64,000 bases of DNA from Dyadobacter sp. (lineage in GTDB: Bacteria > Bacteroidota > Bacteroidia > Cytophagales > Spirosomataceae). The translations under genes and the position numbers were made by a program. The stretch is taken from contig NZ_JAGIAS010000002.1 of NCBI RefSeq assembly GCF_017744695.1, forward strand, positions 62,001-126,000, written 5' to 3'. The notes under the pieces are model-generated. The model saw nothing but the letters and a program-made list of their open reading frames with translations, was not told the origin of the DNA and ran no database searches. This document shows, piece by piece, positions 1 through 9,063 of the stretch (position 1 is its first letter; each line of letters opens with the position of its first letter).

Positions 1-1301
1 CCGCGGCCCTGCATGGCGAAGTCGTTGCAGATCCGCTTCTCTTGCTTTAACAACGGGTGGCCAACGGATTTGAAATCAATCTGATACGACTCGGTGGTTA
101 TTTCGGGAAAAGTGTAATGAGGGTTCGAATGGGCAAACCCCGCAATGCTGGCGAGTGCTTCCAGTTCACTTACCGCCGCAATCCAGGGGCCGATATGCGC
201 ACGGTTTCGTGTTTTCCAGGCTTCCGTTTTGAGGATCAGGTGGACGTCGATCAGCCAGAGGTTATTGATCATCCCGTAAAAGGCATTCTTGCCGATGGTA
301 TTGCGCGTGCCTTTTTGCTGGAACATTTCCAGTATGTTTTTCAGCGCACCGATTTCAGTAGAGGCCGGATTGCCTGTTTGGGCAAAAATCGTTTGTAGCT
401 CGTTTAATGATTTTGCTTCAAACTGTTCTTTTTCAGTTGTTCGAATCAGGGACTGATAGGCCGCGATGACGCCGATATTCTGCTGCGTGCCCGATATAAT
501 TTGCTCGGCAGTTTGTCTGAATTTCCTTAGATAAACGGCGTTGATGATCAAAGTAAGGACCAATGGGAGCAAATGGCGGGCGGTGAGGTCGGGGAGGTGA
601 AAGAGGAAATGGTACACGAAGTAGCCCAATGCCATGCTGGATGCAGCCGCGAGCGACAGGCTGACCGCCCGTAGCGTCTTGCGGGACGACAAGAACCACG
701 GTTCCTCCGCGACCCATTTCAGGAGCAGCTCGTAGTCGCTATTTGTGGATTCAAATGACATGCCCGAAGCCTGGAATTTCTGCCGCCAGTCGAGCTTACC
801 GGCCAGTTCGCGTATGGCTGCCTGGCGGTCAGTGATGGTTTCGTGGTCGGCAGGGACGGTAAGCCAGTCCGCCAGCAGCCGCGAGCCGGATTCGGTGGTT
901 GTTCTGTTGAGCAGTTGAAACAGCGAATGATGCCCGAAAATGTCGAGATCGGCGGCGTAATCGTGGCCTCGATGCAGAAACTGCGCCCCGGCCGGAAAGG
1001 CGGAGAGGTCGTTATCCATCCGCCGGAGTTCAGCTTCGTTGATTTGAATCAAAAACGCAATATGCTTTTTGTCGGCGGTAAGCCGGTTATACCTGCGTAA
1101 GGTAAATGCGAACCAGGTAGCGCCGATAAAGCCCGTCAAGACGACGGGAATAACCCAGCCGAAGGCAGCAAACCGCATGATCAGAATGCCGGTCATCAGA
1201 AAGACGGCCAGCCGTGTGTAGGAAAGGCTGTTGAGCTCCGGTACAAAGCCTGCTGCCGTTATTTTATAGGCCTGTACTTTGTCTTGATATATTTCTTTCA
1301 T
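1..1301 (-). CDS. MutS-family mismatch-repair-like protein, membrane type, 3' part missing
   Basis: The reading frame is open from the ATG at 1301 to the left window edge, about 433 residues without a stop. Residues about 35-70 and 215-260 hold two pairs of hydrophobic helices. Between them is a MutS core/lever-type segment (FGHHSLFQLLNRTTTESGSR, then the LADWLTVP stretch). The last visible part, HPLLKQEKRICNDFAMQGRG, is the segment that in MutS proteins lies just before the Walker A loop, so the ATPase lies outside the window. Bacteroidota encode a family of MutS-domain-V proteins of about 600 residues with N-terminal membrane helices, and this fits it. Their role is not established; they lack the mismatch-recognition domain of MutS1. 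The start is 9 nt upstream-adjacent to the stop of the next gene, so the two are probably co-transcribed. Confidence 0.75.
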   Translation of the reverse strand, partial: MKEIYQDKVQAYKITAAGFVPELNSLSYTRLAVFLMTGILIMRFAAFGWVIPVVLTGFIGATWFAFTLRRYNRLTADKKHIAFLIQINEAELRRMDNDLSAFPAGAQFLHRGHDYAADLDIFGHHSLFQLLNRTTTESGSRLLADWLTVPADHETITDRQAAIRELAGKLDWRQKFQASGMSFESTNSDYELLLKWVAEEPWFLSSRKTLRAVSLSLAAASSMALGYFVYHFLFHLPDLTARHLLPLVLTLIINAVYLRKFRQTAEQIISGTQQNIGVIAAYQSLIRTTEKEQFEAKSLNELQTIFAQTGNPASTEIGALKNILEMFQQKGTRNTIGKNAFYGMINNLWLIDVHLILKTEAWKTRNRAHIGPWIAAVSELEALASIAGFAHSNPHYTFPEITTESYQIDFKSVGHPLLKQEKRICNDFAMQGR

Positions 1302-1309
1302 GGGACTAA

Positions 1310-1783
1310 TCACCGCCGCGAGGCAGGCACAATGTACGCAATGGGTATACCCACCGCGACGATCAGGATTGTTATGCCGAGCAATGCGGCTCCGGGATCG
1401 GGGAGGGGTATCCCTTCGAACACGATCTGCAAAACACCGAGGTTCATCACCAGCCAGATGAATATGCCGTAAAGAACACCACTGACGAGCTTCCGACGTC
1501 GCAGAAAGGACAGACCGGGGTAGATAAGGTAGTAAAACACCGAAAAAATAAAGGCGATCAGGAAATGCAGCAGCAGGCCGGTAATGATCATCGGCGTACC
1601 GCCCGAATAAGCCGCTTTGCCGAAGATACCGCTGGCAATCGACATCAGTATGCGTGCCGGACTGGTTTTCTCCAATATGACTGCATACACCAGAAATGCC
1701 GCCAGGATATCGAGCGTACCGGCAACCAAAGTGGCGGAAAAAATGGCATTCCGGCCCGACCGGCCGATTTTGAACACACTCAT
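1310..1783 (-). CDS. conserved four-helix membrane protein, function unknown
   Basis: This 157-residue protein starts at MSVFKIGRSGRNAIFSATL. An in-frame start further upstream at 1867 would run into the TPR gene, so I prefer 1783. Four hydrophobic segments are visible, at about residues 15-40, 58-85, 95-120 and 125-150, with a basic loop FLRRRK between helices 2 and 3. It resembles small integral membrane proteins of the DUF1440/YagU type, but I cannot assign a family with certainty. It lies 31 nt after the TPR gene and 8 nt before the MutS-like gene, all on the minus strand, which suggests one transcript. Confidence 0.65.
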   Translation of the reverse strand: MSVFKIGRSGRNAIFSATLVAGTLDILAAFLVYAVILEKTSPARILMSIASGIFGKAAYSGGTPMIITGLLLHFLIAFIFSVFYYLIYPGLSFLRRRKLVSGVLYGIFIWLVMNLGVLQIVFEGIPLPDPGAALLGITILIVAVGIPIAYIVPASRR

Positions 1784-1814
1784 AAACAATCCCGGATAAG
1801 GTGGAAAAGCAAGC

Positions 1815-3527
1815 TTACCTGATAAAGACAGAGCCGGTCGGAATCTGCTCGGCTTTGGCGAACGCACGCTCGTATTTCGCCTTAATGCCCGCTATTTGCT
1901 TTGTCTTCCGCTGTGCTTTCAGACTTTGTGACAGCCCCACCAGCGACCAGCCGTTCGACGGGTTATAGACCAGGTCATCAAGGTAGACCTTTTCAGCCAA
2001 TGCAGGTTTCCCCGATTTCAACAGGTAAGCACCCAGAAACTGGCGGGATGGCAGCGGCCAGTCCTTGGGTTCCGTGTAAATGAGCCGGTCTTCCAGTTTA
2101 ACGGCTTCTTCCAAAGCGGCAATGCCTTTTGTGCGTTGGTTCCGTGAGATGGCGGTTACACCTTCCAGTACTTTTTCGGCAATGGCGGCTATTTCCACCG
2201 GCGAGTTGAACGGGATTCTCCGTTTGGTCAAAACGGGGTCCTGAATTTTAAGTTTTAGGGCTGCCAATCGGGCAGCTGCTGAATCGGGACGGCCCGTGTT
2301 GGCGAATGCAATTCCTTTGGCAAAATCGGACAGCAGGCTGGCATAGGTCCATTTCGGATCGGGTGTGACCGAATCGGAGAGGATCTGTTGCCATTTGCCC
2401 ATTCTTACCTGCGCCATGACCGGCAGCATGTAAAGGTATTGATCGTAAGTGGTTTCTGGTTTTGGCGCTACACTCCGTCGGCAGCGCTGCGCATAGCGCA
2501 TCGCGTCGTTATACATGCCTGCGCTCAGCGCACAATAGGTTTGTACGGCAAAGTAATGGGGGGAATGCTTGCTGAGTGACAGGTTTTTTGCCAGCATATC
2601 ATAGTTCAGCAGCGCATCATCGGCGAGATTATTCACTTCCACGCCTTCGGCAAAGAGGCCGTTGCGTTCGTACTCGTGGCTGGCCATGTGCACCATGTGC
2701 GCAACGCCCGGAAGCAGGTCGCGCAGAGCCTCCGCGCTCGCGAGGGCCACTTCGGGATGTTTGGAGGCTTCGGTAAGGTGAATGTGGTAATGCAGGGCAG
2801 CCGGATGTTTCGGGGCGGCTTTCAGGGCCTTTTCACACAATGCGACCAGTTCGGGCGTCCAGGGTTTGGCAGTACCATCCTTTTTCCAGAAATCCCAGGC
2901 GTGCATCAGCATTTGGGAGTCGATATAGAGCAGCTTGAACTCATTTTCTTCCGGATAATCGGCTACCAGTTTTTTGAGCTTGTCGGAATAGGCCTGATTA
3001 AGTTCGGCGCGTTTGGCGTCGGCAGGATCGTCGGAATAACGGGCATTCATAGCGTCGATCAGCAGCTTTTCCTTTTCCGTGGCGTGAGCGGTCAGAGCGT
3101 TCATTTTAGTCAGCGCCTCCGCTACTTCGGCTGGTTTGGTGTAAAGGTGCGCCGCATTATAGTAAGGACCCATCGCCAGCGCCTGGCCCCAGAACGCCAT
3201 AGCATTGGCGGAATCGATGCGGCCGGCTTCCCGGAACGATGCGACCGCCTCTTTGAAATGATAACCATAATACATATTCAGGCCCTGATCGAAGTAGAAC
3301 TGCGAGCTGTCGGAGCTGGTCGAAACCTTGTAGGAAAAATCGCCCCAACCCGGAAGTGCTACCACATATTTTCCATTAAGCATGGGCGCCCCGGGATTCT
3401 GGTACGAGGGGCCGCAGACCGCAATTTCGCCCGCGCTCCGGTATGAGGCGGATCCCGGCGATTGACGTTCGGCTGGAACAATGCCCGTCAGCAACGAAAG
3501 GGCAGCGATAGGTATAATCGTTTTCAT
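1815..3527 (-). CDS. exported tetratricopeptide-repeat protein
   Basis: The protein has 570 residues and an N-terminal signal peptide (MKTIIPIAALSLLTGIVPA). TPR-like helical pairs run through the chain: the first clear unit is FYFDQGLNMYYGYHFKEA at about residues 77-95, and others lie near 250, 330, 410 and 510. The motifs HYHIHLTEASKHPE and HMASHEYERNG are typical of a widespread but uncharacterised family of about 550-residue TPR proteins of soil and aquatic bacteria. The repeated histidines in these motifs are conserved in that family and might bind metal, which is inference. Its partner is unknown. It is the first gene of a minus-strand group with the membrane protein and the MutS-like gene. 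Confidence 0.75.
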   Translation of the reverse strand: MKTIIPIAALSLLTGIVPAERQSPGSASYRSAGEIAVCGPSYQNPGAPMLNGKYVVALPGWGDFSYKVSTSSDSSQFYFDQGLNMYYGYHFKEAVASFREAGRIDSANAMAFWGQALAMGPYYNAAHLYTKPAEVAEALTKMNALTAHATEKEKLLIDAMNARYSDDPADAKRAELNQAYSDKLKKLVADYPEENEFKLLYIDSQMLMHAWDFWKKDGTAKPWTPELVALCEKALKAAPKHPAALHYHIHLTEASKHPEVALASAEALRDLLPGVAHMVHMASHEYERNGLFAEGVEVNNLADDALLNYDMLAKNLSLSKHSPHYFAVQTYCALSAGMYNDAMRYAQRCRRSVAPKPETTYDQYLYMLPVMAQVRMGKWQQILSDSVTPDPKWTYASLLSDFAKGIAFANTGRPDSAAARLAALKLKIQDPVLTKRRIPFNSPVEIAAIAEKVLEGVTAISRNQRTKGIAALEEAVKLEDRLIYTEPKDWPLPSRQFLGAYLLKSGKPALAEKVYLDDLVYNPSNGWSLVGLSQSLKAQRKTKQIAGIKAKYERAFAKAEQIPTGSVFIR

Positions 3528-3698
3528 GAGAGTATTTAAGGCTTCAATCCCAATATAGTGATTAAATTGCCTCTTTTCGTTGAAAATATCTTTAAATTGT
3601 ACGAATAATAGGGTTTTAGACCGACGGAAATTGCGGTTGACGTTTATTTGCTATCGTTAGGGGAACTGTGCATCAGGCCGTTTTGGCCGACAAACGAT

Positions 3699-6359
3699 AT
3701 GATCGATCATTATTTGAGTCAGGTATTCAAATTTCTTCCTTCGCCAAGTATGGTGGTGCTTCCGGATATGCCCCAATTTACCATCGCCGAAGTGAACGAT
3801 GCTTACCTGGATATGGTGCGCATGGATCGTAAGAAGCTGGTTGGTAAGGGTTTTTATGAGGCATTCCCCAATAATCCCTACAACCGCGTGCCACCCTGGA
3901 ACAACCTGCTCGAAAAGCTCGTGGCGGACGGCTTACCCAACCAGTCGCCTGCTACGAAATACATTTTGCCGCCGGATACGGAGGGGCGGCAGGACGTCAA
4001 ATACCTGCTGGCCACCAATACGCCCGTGAGGGATGAGGCCGGCGAAATTGTATGTATTCTCCGTACGGTGACGGACGTGACCGAAGTAACCATGGCCCGG
4101 CAGACGCACAGCCCGTTCACCTCCGAAAAATTTTTGAACGAAACGCTTCGCATTGCCCGTATTGGCAGCTGGGAGGCCGATCTGATCAACGAGGTCATCA
4201 ACTGGTCGGATGTGGTGAAGGATATTCACGAGGTGCCGGCCGATTACCAGCCCGGCTTTACGACGGCCATGGAGTTTTACCGCCCGGGCGCGCACCGCGA
4301 TGCATTTATGCAAGCCGTGCAGGAAACGATCGTGACAGGTAAACTAATGGACCTCGAACTGGTTATCGTGACCTGGGCCGGTAACGAAAAGTGGGTTCGC
4401 GTGACGGGCAAAGCCGAGATCGTCGAAGGAATTTGTACCCGGATTTACGGCGTTATCCACGATATCGACGAACGTAAGAAGGTGGAGCAGGAACTCTTGC
4501 AGTCGCACCGGCAGTTCGAGTCGCTCGTGCAGACGGTCGACGGGATTGTGTGGGAGGCCGATGCGGATACTTTTAAATTCAGCTTTATCAGTGACCAGGT
4601 AGAGCATATTCTGGGTTATACGCCCGAGGAATGGCTTGCGGACCCGTTTTTCTGGAAAAATCATATTCATCCCGAAGATCGTGAACAGGCGGTCCGCTAT
4701 TGCCACCGTGAAACGCAGCATCTGCGCAACCATACGTTCGACTACCGCATGTTGAAGGCCGACGGCAGCCTGGTTTGGATCAAAGACGTGGTTTCGGTGA
4801 TCCTGGAAGGCGGAAAGGCCGTTGCGCTGAGGGGATTAATGGTCGACATTACGGAGGCCAAGCGTCTGGAAAACCTCGAACACCTTGAAAAGATCGTTCT
4901 GGAAATGAATTCGGTGAAGGGTACGCCGCTGGCCAATGTGCTCGACAAATATGTGCGAGGCGTGGAGGCGATGTTCCCGCATTCGAAATGCTCGTTGCTG
5001 GCTGTTAAAAACCAAAGGCTGTACACGCTGGCATCGCCTTCGCTACCACCTGACTATGTCGAGGCGATCAATGGCAGGGCAATAGGGGAGAATGAGGGAT
5101 CGTGCGGTACAGCGGCTTTCCTGAAACGGCAGGTGATTGTGAGCGACATCGGTACCGATCCCAGGTGGGACACCTACCGGCACCTGGCCTTGCCGCTTAA
5201 CCTGCGCGCCTGCTGGTCGCATCCGGTCATTGTCGGCGATGAAGTAGTGGCGACGTTTGCGATCTATTATGACCGCATTTCGGTACCGGGAGAAGACGAG
5301 CTGAAAGTAATCGAGCGGGTCGCTTCGATTCTGAAAGTGATTTTCGAGAACCGGCAAAACTCGGAGCTCGTACAGAATGTGAACGAGCGGCATGAATATG
5401 TGAACATGGCCACCAACGACGCGATTTACGATTGGGACCTGGCGCGCGATCACATCGAATGGGGGGATGGTTTTTACCGGCTTTTCGGGCAAGAACCGGA
5501 AAAAACGCATTACCCTTTGGCGTGCTGGGCAGAACGGGTGCACCCGTCCGACAGGGAGCAGGTTAATCGAAGTCTTGAATTGCAGCTCGCCGACCCGGAA
5601 CAGCACAAATGGAGCAGTGATTACCGGTTTATGAAGGCCGACGGGGAGTATGCCTATGTAGAGGAGATTGGCTACATCCGGCGCGACCAGTCGGGGAAGG
5701 CTACGCGGATGATCGGTGTGCTGAGGGACGTCACCAAGGCCCGCCAGGAAGAGCATGAACTGAAACTGCTGGTATCGGTCATTACCAATACCAATGATGC
5801 GGTGCTCATAGCGGAATCCGACCCTCAGGATATTTCAGGGTTGAAAGTGTTGTACGTCAATGCGGCATTTACGCGCATTACAGGTTATTCCCCCGAGGAG
5901 ATAGTGGGTAAAAGCCCGGCATCGCTGCGGGGTTTCAGCCCGGCCCGAAATGATTTCGATCGGCTGCAGGACGCCATTTACAGTCTGGAAGCGCTCAAAG
6001 GCGCCACCTTGCGCTATGCCCGCGATGGCGAGGAGTTTTTCATTAACCTGTCGCTGTTGCCTGTCGCGGATGCGCGTGGCGTGCATACGCACTGGATCGC
6101 GATCGGCCACGACGTGACCGACCGCCTGCGATACATCGGCGAGATCGAGGAGCGCAATCACAAATTACAGGAAATAGCCTGGATGCAGTCGCATGTCATA
6201 CGCGCGCCGCTCGCGAGACTGATGGGCCTGATCGATCTGATCCGCAACTACCAGCATTCGGATACCGAGAAAAACGAGTTGCTCGACCACGTGCTTACTT
6301 CGGCTTACTCCCTCGATGAAATCATCCGCGATATTTCCTCGAAAACCGAGCGTATTTAA
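3699..6359 (+). CDS. multi-PAS/GAF signalling protein with HisKA-like end but no kinase domain
   Basis: A sensor of 886 residues. I start at the ATG at 3699 (MIDHYLSQVFKFLPSP); the frame is open back to a TTG at 3648, but the PAS homology begins with the ATG. Domains in order: PAS at about 5-130, PAS at 145-265 (GSWEADLINEVINWS), PAS at 275-395, GAF at 400-555 (NEGSCGTAAFL), PAS at 575-690, PAS at 700-820 (NAAFTRITGYSPEEIVGKSP), and a terminal helix pair with WMQSHVIRAPLARLMGLI. His832 sits where the phosphoacceptor of HisKA sits, but the protein ends about 55 residues later without the H, N, G1 or G2 boxes of an ATPase. No membrane segment is visible, so it is probably cytoplasmic. Phosphorylation, if any, would have to come from another kinase. 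It is monocistronic and its stop overlaps the convergent gene by 4 nt. Confidence 0.8.
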   Translation: MIDHYLSQVFKFLPSPSMVVLPDMPQFTIAEVNDAYLDMVRMDRKKLVGKGFYEAFPNNPYNRVPPWNNLLEKLVADGLPNQSPATKYILPPDTEGRQDVKYLLATNTPVRDEAGEIVCILRTVTDVTEVTMARQTHSPFTSEKFLNETLRIARIGSWEADLINEVINWSDVVKDIHEVPADYQPGFTTAMEFYRPGAHRDAFMQAVQETIVTGKLMDLELVIVTWAGNEKWVRVTGKAEIVEGICTRIYGVIHDIDERKKVEQELLQSHRQFESLVQTVDGIVWEADADTFKFSFISDQVEHILGYTPEEWLADPFFWKNHIHPEDREQAVRYCHRETQHLRNHTFDYRMLKADGSLVWIKDVVSVILEGGKAVALRGLMVDITEAKRLENLEHLEKIVLEMNSVKGTPLANVLDKYVRGVEAMFPHSKCSLLAVKNQRLYTLASPSLPPDYVEAINGRAIGENEGSCGTAAFLKRQVIVSDIGTDPRWDTYRHLALPLNLRACWSHPVIVGDEVVATFAIYYDRISVPGEDELKVIERVASILKVIFENRQNSELVQNVNERHEYVNMATNDAIYDWDLARDHIEWGDGFYRLFGQEPEKTHYPLACWAERVHPSDREQVNRSLELQLADPEQHKWSSDYRFMKADGEYAYVEEIGYIRRDQSGKATRMIGVLRDVTKARQEEHELKLLVSVITNTNDAVLIAESDPQDISGLKVLYVNAAFTRITGYSPEEIVGKSPASLRGFSPARNDFDRLQDAIYSLEALKGATLRYARDGEEFFINLSLLPVADARGVHTHWIAIGHDVTDRLRYIGEIEERNHKLQEIAWMQSHVIRAPLARLMGLIDLIRNYQHSDTEKNELLDHVLTSAYSLDEIIRDISSKTERI

Positions 6360-6952
6360 TCGAAACCGAATTTCACGCCCAGCGAAAGGCTCACAATGTC
6401 GGGCAGTTTCAGGAAGCTTTTGTTTTGTACATAGCTGATAATGAGCAGATCGTAGGTGCCTAGTTCGTAGTATAATTCAAAAGATCTGCGCCGGTTGTTC
6501 AACACCACGTTTCGTCCTGCCTTTCCGCCGATGTAAGCGCCTGGTCGGATGGCCGTGGCCCACCAGTAATAGCCCGAGGGGTAGTAGGAGGGCCATTTGG
6601 TATCAAATTGCGGTCCGAAGGTATAGCTCAGGTAAGCCCCGATTGAAAAAGGCCGGATATAATAGCTGTCGCGCAACCCGATGCGCCAGGGAGAATAGGT
6701 CGTTTTGAGCGTCGTGGTTACCAGCGCATCGCCGCCGTACTTTTGCGGTAAAAAACCGAAAAGCAAATCTGTTTCCAGCGTTTTGTTCCGCGAGACATAG
6801 CCGGGCCCGCCGGAAAGGAAGCCGATATTCCCGGCAAACTGCAATTTCAGATGATCGGGCAGGTACCAGGCGCGACGGGGCCTCAGGCCCACTTCCTGCG
6901 CCATGCCGTGCAGGCTGAGTAACAATAGGAGTGATAGGAAATACTTTTTCAT
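6356..6952 (-). CDS. small outer-membrane beta-barrel-like protein, unknown
   Basis: The 198-residue protein has a clear signal peptide (MKKYFLSLLLLLSLHGMAQ). The mature part is rich in alternating aromatic and polar strands (for example GAYLSYTFGPQFDTKW) and ends in SLGVKFGFD, a terminal strand with a C-terminal-region phenylalanine as in outer-membrane barrels. It is short for a porin, about 8 strands at most. The gene begins 5 nt after the stop of the metallophosphoesterase gene, so both are surely one operon. Function is unknown. Confidence 0.65.
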   Translation of the reverse strand: MKKYFLSLLLLLSLHGMAQEVGLRPRRAWYLPDHLKLQFAGNIGFLSGGPGYVSRNKTLETDLLFGFLPQKYGGDALVTTTLKTTYSPWRIGLRDSYYIRPFSIGAYLSYTFGPQFDTKWPSYYPSGYYWWATAIRPGAYIGGKAGRNVVLNNRRRSFELYYELGTYDLLIISYVQNKSFLKLPDIVSLSLGVKFGFD

Positions 6953-6957
6953 GGCTT

Positions 6958-7776
6958 TCAGAAATTGACCCGTTCAACATGATAACCGCCTTCCCAGGTC
7001 GAAACCACCATGTAGCCACGGGCGCCCATGGACGTAGTGAGGTGGTAATTCACGCCGTCGTCGTAAAACTGGCCTTCATAGAACCGGTGCTGATGGCCGT
7101 AGAGGGAGAACTTCACGGTAGGGTCGCTGGCGAGGGCGTCGGTGTAGGGTTTTTCAAGGTTTTTGTCAAAATCGGCATCGAAGGGCGGGACATGGCCGAC
7201 TACGATCGTATTCTGGTGTCCGGGGTTGTCGGCGAGCTGCGCTTTCAGCCAGGCGATATCGGGTACCGAACCGTCGAATGCGTATTCGCGGGAATTGGTA
7301 TTGACGAAAATAAACCGGTCGCGCCCGAAGCTGAATGCATAATTGAGCGGACCAAACATTTTGCGGTAGGTGGCCGAGCCGTTGGCCACAATGTCATGGT
7401 TGCCGATCACCGTGACGTACGGATATTTAAGGCGGGTCATGATTTCATTCACCCATTTGAATTCCTGGGTAAGGCCGAAATCGGAAATGTCGCCTGCGTG
7501 CAGCACGAAAGAAATGTTCTTTTGCTGGTTAGCGCTGCGTACAAAGTCTTCGCACTCGTCGTACCATCGTTGCGTGTCGCCCATCAGGATAAACCGTGTG
7601 GTGTCCGAAACCGGCAACTGGCTGATTCTCGCAATGTTTTTGGCGGTGAGGTCCTTGTCCCGGTCGAGCAGCGTTTCCTCGTTGGGATTGTACTGAAAAA
7701 GATCGTCGCAGGAAGTGAGCAGGAAAGCTAATCCGAGACTGAGCCCGAGGCGGGGCCAGCGTAACATATTTTTCAA
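6958..7776 (-). CDS. metallophosphoesterase lipoprotein
   Basis: A calcineurin-like phosphoesterase of 272 residues. The five metal-binding blocks are all present in order: MGDTQ (near 66), HAGDISD (near 94), VIGNHD (near 122), VVGHVPPF (near 192) and YGHQHRF (near 223). The N terminus is a lipoprotein signal ending in LLTSCDD, so the enzyme is probably anchored to a membrane facing the periplasm or the surface. Family members hydrolyse phosphomonoesters or diesters with a di-metal centre; the substrate cannot be read from the sequence. It is first in an operon with the outer-membrane protein behind it. Confidence 0.85.
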   Translation of the reverse strand: MKNMLRWPRLGLSLGLAFLLTSCDDLFQYNPNEETLLDRDKDLTAKNIARISQLPVSDTTRFILMGDTQRWYDECEDFVRSANQQKNISFVLHAGDISDFGLTQEFKWVNEIMTRLKYPYVTVIGNHDIVANGSATYRKMFGPLNYAFSFGRDRFIFVNTNSREYAFDGSVPDIAWLKAQLADNPGHQNTIVVGHVPPFDADFDKNLEKPYTDALASDPTVKFSLYGHQHRFYEGQFYDDGVNYHLTTSMGARGYMVVSTWEGGYHVERVNF

Positions 7777-7849
7777 TTTGTTGATGATTTAATGAATAAT
7801 AAGAGTGATCCCCCATCGCGGGAACGTTATGGATTAACCCTTAAAATCA

Positions 7850-7880
7850 TTGTTTGATTCCTGCAAGAGCACTATATTTA
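7850..7880 (+). promoter_or_regulatory. probable Bacteroidota-type promoter
   Basis: TATATTTA at 7873-7880 matches the -7 element TAnnTTTG except for the last base. A TTG at 7850-7852 lies 20 nt upstream, as a -33 element should. Transcription would start near 7888, about 60 nt before the gene at 7948. A nearly random match is possible. Confidence 0.4.
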
Positions 7881-7947
7881 ACGACGCTCCCAGGCACGGT
7901 TTTTGCGTGGGAGAGGTTTCTATCATTTATTTAAATTAAAAACCATT

Positions 7948-8400
7948 ATGAAAATCAAGGACATAATAGGAGTATTGGGACTTCTGCTGATCACAATGTC
8001 AGTGTCGGCCCAGGTGGTGTCCAAAGACTCTATCAACATGCTGAAAGACCAGAAACAGGTACTCGAAGTCAGCAAAAGGCTGAACGACCGAAAGCTTGAA
8101 CTGGCCAAACTGGAAAATCAGGTTGCTCAAAAAACCAACGATGTGGCGACTACCGCTGAGAAAGCACGGAAATCCGCCGAAGAAAACAAGATAGCGGCAG
8201 AGAAGCTGGGCAATAACCCGCAGGACAAAAAAGACGCACGGCGAGCCAGCAAAAGTGCGGGTTCGGCCAACCGCGACGCCAAACGGGCTCGCAGGGCGGT
8301 ACAGAACCTCGAAAAGCTGAACAAGAACATCGAATCGCTTAAAAAGAAAATCGCGGACGATGAATCCAAATTAGCGTCCCTGCACGGAACCGGCCGCTAG
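7948..8400 (+). CDS. exported coiled-coil protein, unknown
   Basis: A 150-residue protein starting at MKIKDIIGVLGLLLI; the frame is open further upstream, but the signal peptide (ending SVSAQ near residue 22) fixes this start. The rest is almost entirely charged helix (KAEENKIAAEKLG-like heptads, many Lys, Ala and Glu), ending in a 35-residue coiled coil (NLEKLNKNIESLKKKIADDE). It should be periplasmic and elongated. I know no function for it. Small exported coiled-coil proteins of this kind are common in Cytophagales. A promoter-like element lies about 70 nt upstream. Confidence 0.65.
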   Translation: MKIKDIIGVLGLLLITMSVSAQVVSKDSINMLKDQKQVLEVSKRLNDRKLELAKLENQVAQKTNDVATTAEKARKSAEENKIAAEKLGNNPQDKKDARRASKSAGSANRDAKRARRAVQNLEKLNKNIESLKKKIADDESKLASLHGTGR

Positions 8401-8453
8401 TTAAATGTGAATAAGCTGGAAGAAATTTGTACTTTTTAATTTCAAACACCCGG

Positions 8454-8522
8454 CTGTCACCCTGAGTGCAGTCGAAGGGCATCTGCACACGCATTTCCCT
8501 TCGACAGCGCTCAGGGTGACAG
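8454..8522. repeat. palindromic intergenic repeat (REP-like)
   Basis: Two 26-nt arms, 8454-8479 and 8497-8522, are inverted copies with two mismatches, around a 17-nt loop. The outer arm reads CTGTCACCCTGAG and the inner arm GTCGAAGGG. This sequence is a well-known dispersed palindrome of several bacterial phyla. It could fold into a strong hairpin after the gene ending at 8400 and may act as its terminator, though it has no T-run. Confidence 0.8.
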
Positions 8523-8594
8523 TTTCGATACAATTTCGCTATTTTAAGAAGCCTGCGGTTGATTTTAAGGATCCCGTGAGTTACTTTTACCGCC

Positions 8595-8972
8595 GTGAGA
8601 AGGCTATTGCGAAATATCATTTTATTCATAGTCATCCTGGACACGACTTCGTTCTGCCAGGTGTACAAGATTCCTTTGCTTCTCAAACACTTCGCCGAAC
8701 ATCAGTCGCTTAACCAGGAAATCACATTCGCCGATTTTCTTTCCATGCATTATCTGGGAAAGGACCTGAACGATAACGACGACGACAAGGATATGCAGTT
8801 GCCTTTCAAAAAAGTCGAAGCGCATACGTCCAACTTTATCTTCGTTCCGAATACCCCTGTTTTTACATTTAAGCGGGTTTACCTTCCTGTCAGGGCCGAA
8901 TACGGCCCCGCTGTGCCGCAGGTCGATTACAGTACTGTTCTCGGCTCACTCTTCCGTCCTCCGCGGGCATAA
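8595..8972 (+). CDS. small secreted protein next to heavy-metal efflux genes
   Basis: A 125-residue protein; the start is a GTG, chosen because it gives a good signal peptide (MRRLLRNIILFIVILDTTSF). The mature part carries an acidic stretch DLNDNDDDKDMQLPFK near residues 57-72 and two histidines just before it (LKHFAEH and SMHYLGKD). I recognise the pattern KIPLLLKHF...FLSMHY...D-rich...MQLPFK from small proteins found directly upstream of cusA/czcA in Bacteroidota. Their function is not known; the acidic and His residues suggest metal binding in the periplasm, which is inference. It lies 91 nt upstream of czcA on the same strand. Confidence 0.65.
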   Translation: MRRLLRNIILFIVILDTTSFCQVYKIPLLLKHFAEHQSLNQEITFADFLSMHYLGKDLNDNDDDKDMQLPFKKVEAHTSNFIFVPNTPVFTFKRVYLPVRAEYGPAVPQVDYSTVLGSLFRPPRA

Positions 8973-9063
8973 ATACACAAAACCGGGGCTTCCGCGCCCT
9001 GCAATGTCCGTGCAGCTGCTCACGTAGCCATGCGCGTATACGTGTATTTATTTTCCGACCAAT

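Noticed and set aside
8339..8686. Minus-strand frame with a HPERCRRE-like stretch
   Set aside because: The stretch is the translation of the palindromic repeat at 8454-8522 and is a known source of false genes.
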